Assembly: GCF_017114825.1 (NCBI RefSeq) | Contig: NZ_JADEVO010000014.1 | Coordinates: 1 to 64,000, forward strand | Reading direction: 5' to 3' | Source of the DNA: Pseudomonas gregormendelii | GTDB taxonomy: Bacteria > Pseudomonadota > Gammaproteobacteria > Pseudomonadales > Pseudomonadaceae | Length of the DNA: 64,000 bases | Part shown: positions 63,345 to 64,000 of the stretch, one piece after another | Numbering within the stretch: position 1 is the stretch's first letter | Layout of the letters: every line of letters starts with the position of its first letter | The notes under the pieces: model-generated | What the model saw: only the letters and a program-made list of their open reading frames with translations | What the model was told of the DNA's origin: nothing | Databases searched by the model: none | Program-made: the position numbers and the translations under genes

Positions 63345-64000
63345 CTAACGCTGCCCCTTGGTGCGCCATTCCCCCGAGAACAATCCACGCTCCCGTGCCC
63401 ACACGATGGCCTCGCTGCGGCTGTGGACATCGAGTTTGGAATAGATGGTCGACACATGGTTACGCACCGTGTTGGGTGCCAGCTTCAATCGCGCCGCAAT
63501 CTCCTTGTCGGCCAGGCCCTCACAGATCAACCCCAGCACATCGCGTTCGCGCGCCGTCAGCTCGGCTAATGACACGCTGGGCAGTTTCGGTGAATTGACG
63601 CTCTTCACGTTGGCGAGCTTTTCAATCAGCGTCCGGCTGAACCAGGAAGCGTCCTTCATCACTTCCTCGATCGCCGCCACCAGTTCCAGCTCGGTGCGCT
63701 TGCGTTCGGTGATGTCCATCATCACCAGCAGGTAAGACGGATGGTCCTGGATATTCACAGTGTCGGCCGAGATGGCGCAGTCGAGCAATTCAGCCGTTTT
63801 CTTGCGCAGGCCGACGTCGATGCGGTCCAGCCTTGCAGTTTTTTCCAGGGCGGCGAACAGACGAGTCTGGGCCCCCTTGTCATGAAAGAAACCGATCTCG
63901 GCAACCGTTTTGCCCAGCACTTCTTCACTCGGATAGGCAAAGGTATCGAGGAACGCTTCGTTGACATCCATCACCACCTGATCGGCAGCCCCGCACACCA
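63345..64000 (-). CDS. PAS-LuxR (two-domain) transcriptional regulator, 5' end cut by the window
   Basis: The gene runs off the right edge of the window, so only the C-terminal 217 or so residues are seen. A PAS/PAC domain (VNEAFLDTFAYPSEEVLGKTVAEIGFF ... YLLVMMDITERK, about the first 105 visible residues) is followed by a short helix and a LuxR-type HTH. That HTH reads LTARERDVLGLICEGLADKEIAARLKLAPNTVRNHVSTIYSKL, then RSEAIVWARERG. The layout is of a PAS-sensing orphan LuxR regulator. Upstream partners are not visible. Confidence 0.9.
   Translation of the reverse strand, partial: VCGAADQVVMDVNEAFLDTFAYPSEEVLGKTVAEIGFFHDKGAQTRLFAALEKTARLDRIDVGLRKKTAELLDCAISADTVNIQDHPSYLLVMMDITERKRTELELVAAIEEVMKDASWFSRTLIEKLANVKSVNSPKLPSVSLAELTARERDVLGLICEGLADKEIAARLKLAPNTVRNHVSTIYSKLDVHSRSEAIVWARERGLFSGEWRTKGQR

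Noticed and set aside
1..64000. tRNA, rRNA or prophage genes.
   Set aside because: No cloverleaf, CCA-ended or rRNA-like segments and no integrase, capsid or lysis genes were seen.

Overview
The window is chromosomal DNA of a fluorescent Pseudomonas (P. fluorescens complex). The evidence is high-GC coding, frequent GTG and TTG starts, two classes of Pseudomonas REP/REPIN repeats (GTAGGAGCTGCCG... and GTAGGAGCGAGC...), and gene blocks in the order I recall from P. aeruginosa: fabI / npp ABC operon / mltD / gloB / methyltransferase / rnhA / dnaQ / ldcA; pepN / yeaC / rhomboid / phosphoesterase / nadK / DUF1853; and acnB / DUF1289 / Usp. No rRNA, tRNA or CRISPR array was found.

Layout. (1) 1-7.1 kb is an accessory island. 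It opens with the C-terminal end of an IS30-like transposase, followed by four small AT-rich plus-strand genes that form two paralogous pairs (152-655 with 886-1431; 1534-2520 with 2612-3214). Two larger minus-strand genes follow (3323-5101 and 5408-6892). They share a duplicated leader of about 180 bp; one has a toxin-like C-terminal segment and the other three perfect-length 32-residue repeats. None has an assigned function; they look like secreted or effector-type proteins. (2) 7.2-12 kb holds a FadR/GntR regulator and an MMPL-type RND exporter with a YCF48-like beta-propeller partner. (3) 12-19.6 kb is a housekeeping block from pepN to DUF1853. (4) 19.7-23.6 kb holds an orphan arsB, a flavin reductase, a small unknown gene, a frameshifted LysR gene and an acetyltransferase. 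(5) 23.6-39.2 kb runs from ldcA through dnaQ, rnhA and mltD to the five-gene npp peptide/nucleoside-antibiotic uptake operon, which leads directly into fabI.

(6) 39.2-45.7 kb holds an isoquinoline-oxidoreductase-like molybdenum hydroxylase with its diheme cytochrome, then nnrS-ppyR, an AraC regulator and a LysE exporter. (7) 45.9-50.8 kb holds an ada/glycosylase alkylation-repair operon, then a LysR / agmatine deiminase / polyamine-binding-protein cluster. (8) 51-57.6 kb holds a thioesterase, a GFA protein, miaE, a universal stress protein, a DUF1289 gene and acnB. (9) 57.7-64 kb holds an amino-acid permease, a 2-hydroxyacid dehydrogenase, a phosphotransferase/SDR pair, a lipoprotein, a DUF1652 gene and a PAS-LuxR regulator cut by the window end.

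The least explained parts are the effector-like island at the left end, two long near-symmetric palindromes stacked in the acnB upstream region (centred near 54,547 and 54,759), a 24-bp minisatellite behind pepN, and phased direct repeats upstream of the 2-hydroxyacid dehydrogenase gene.
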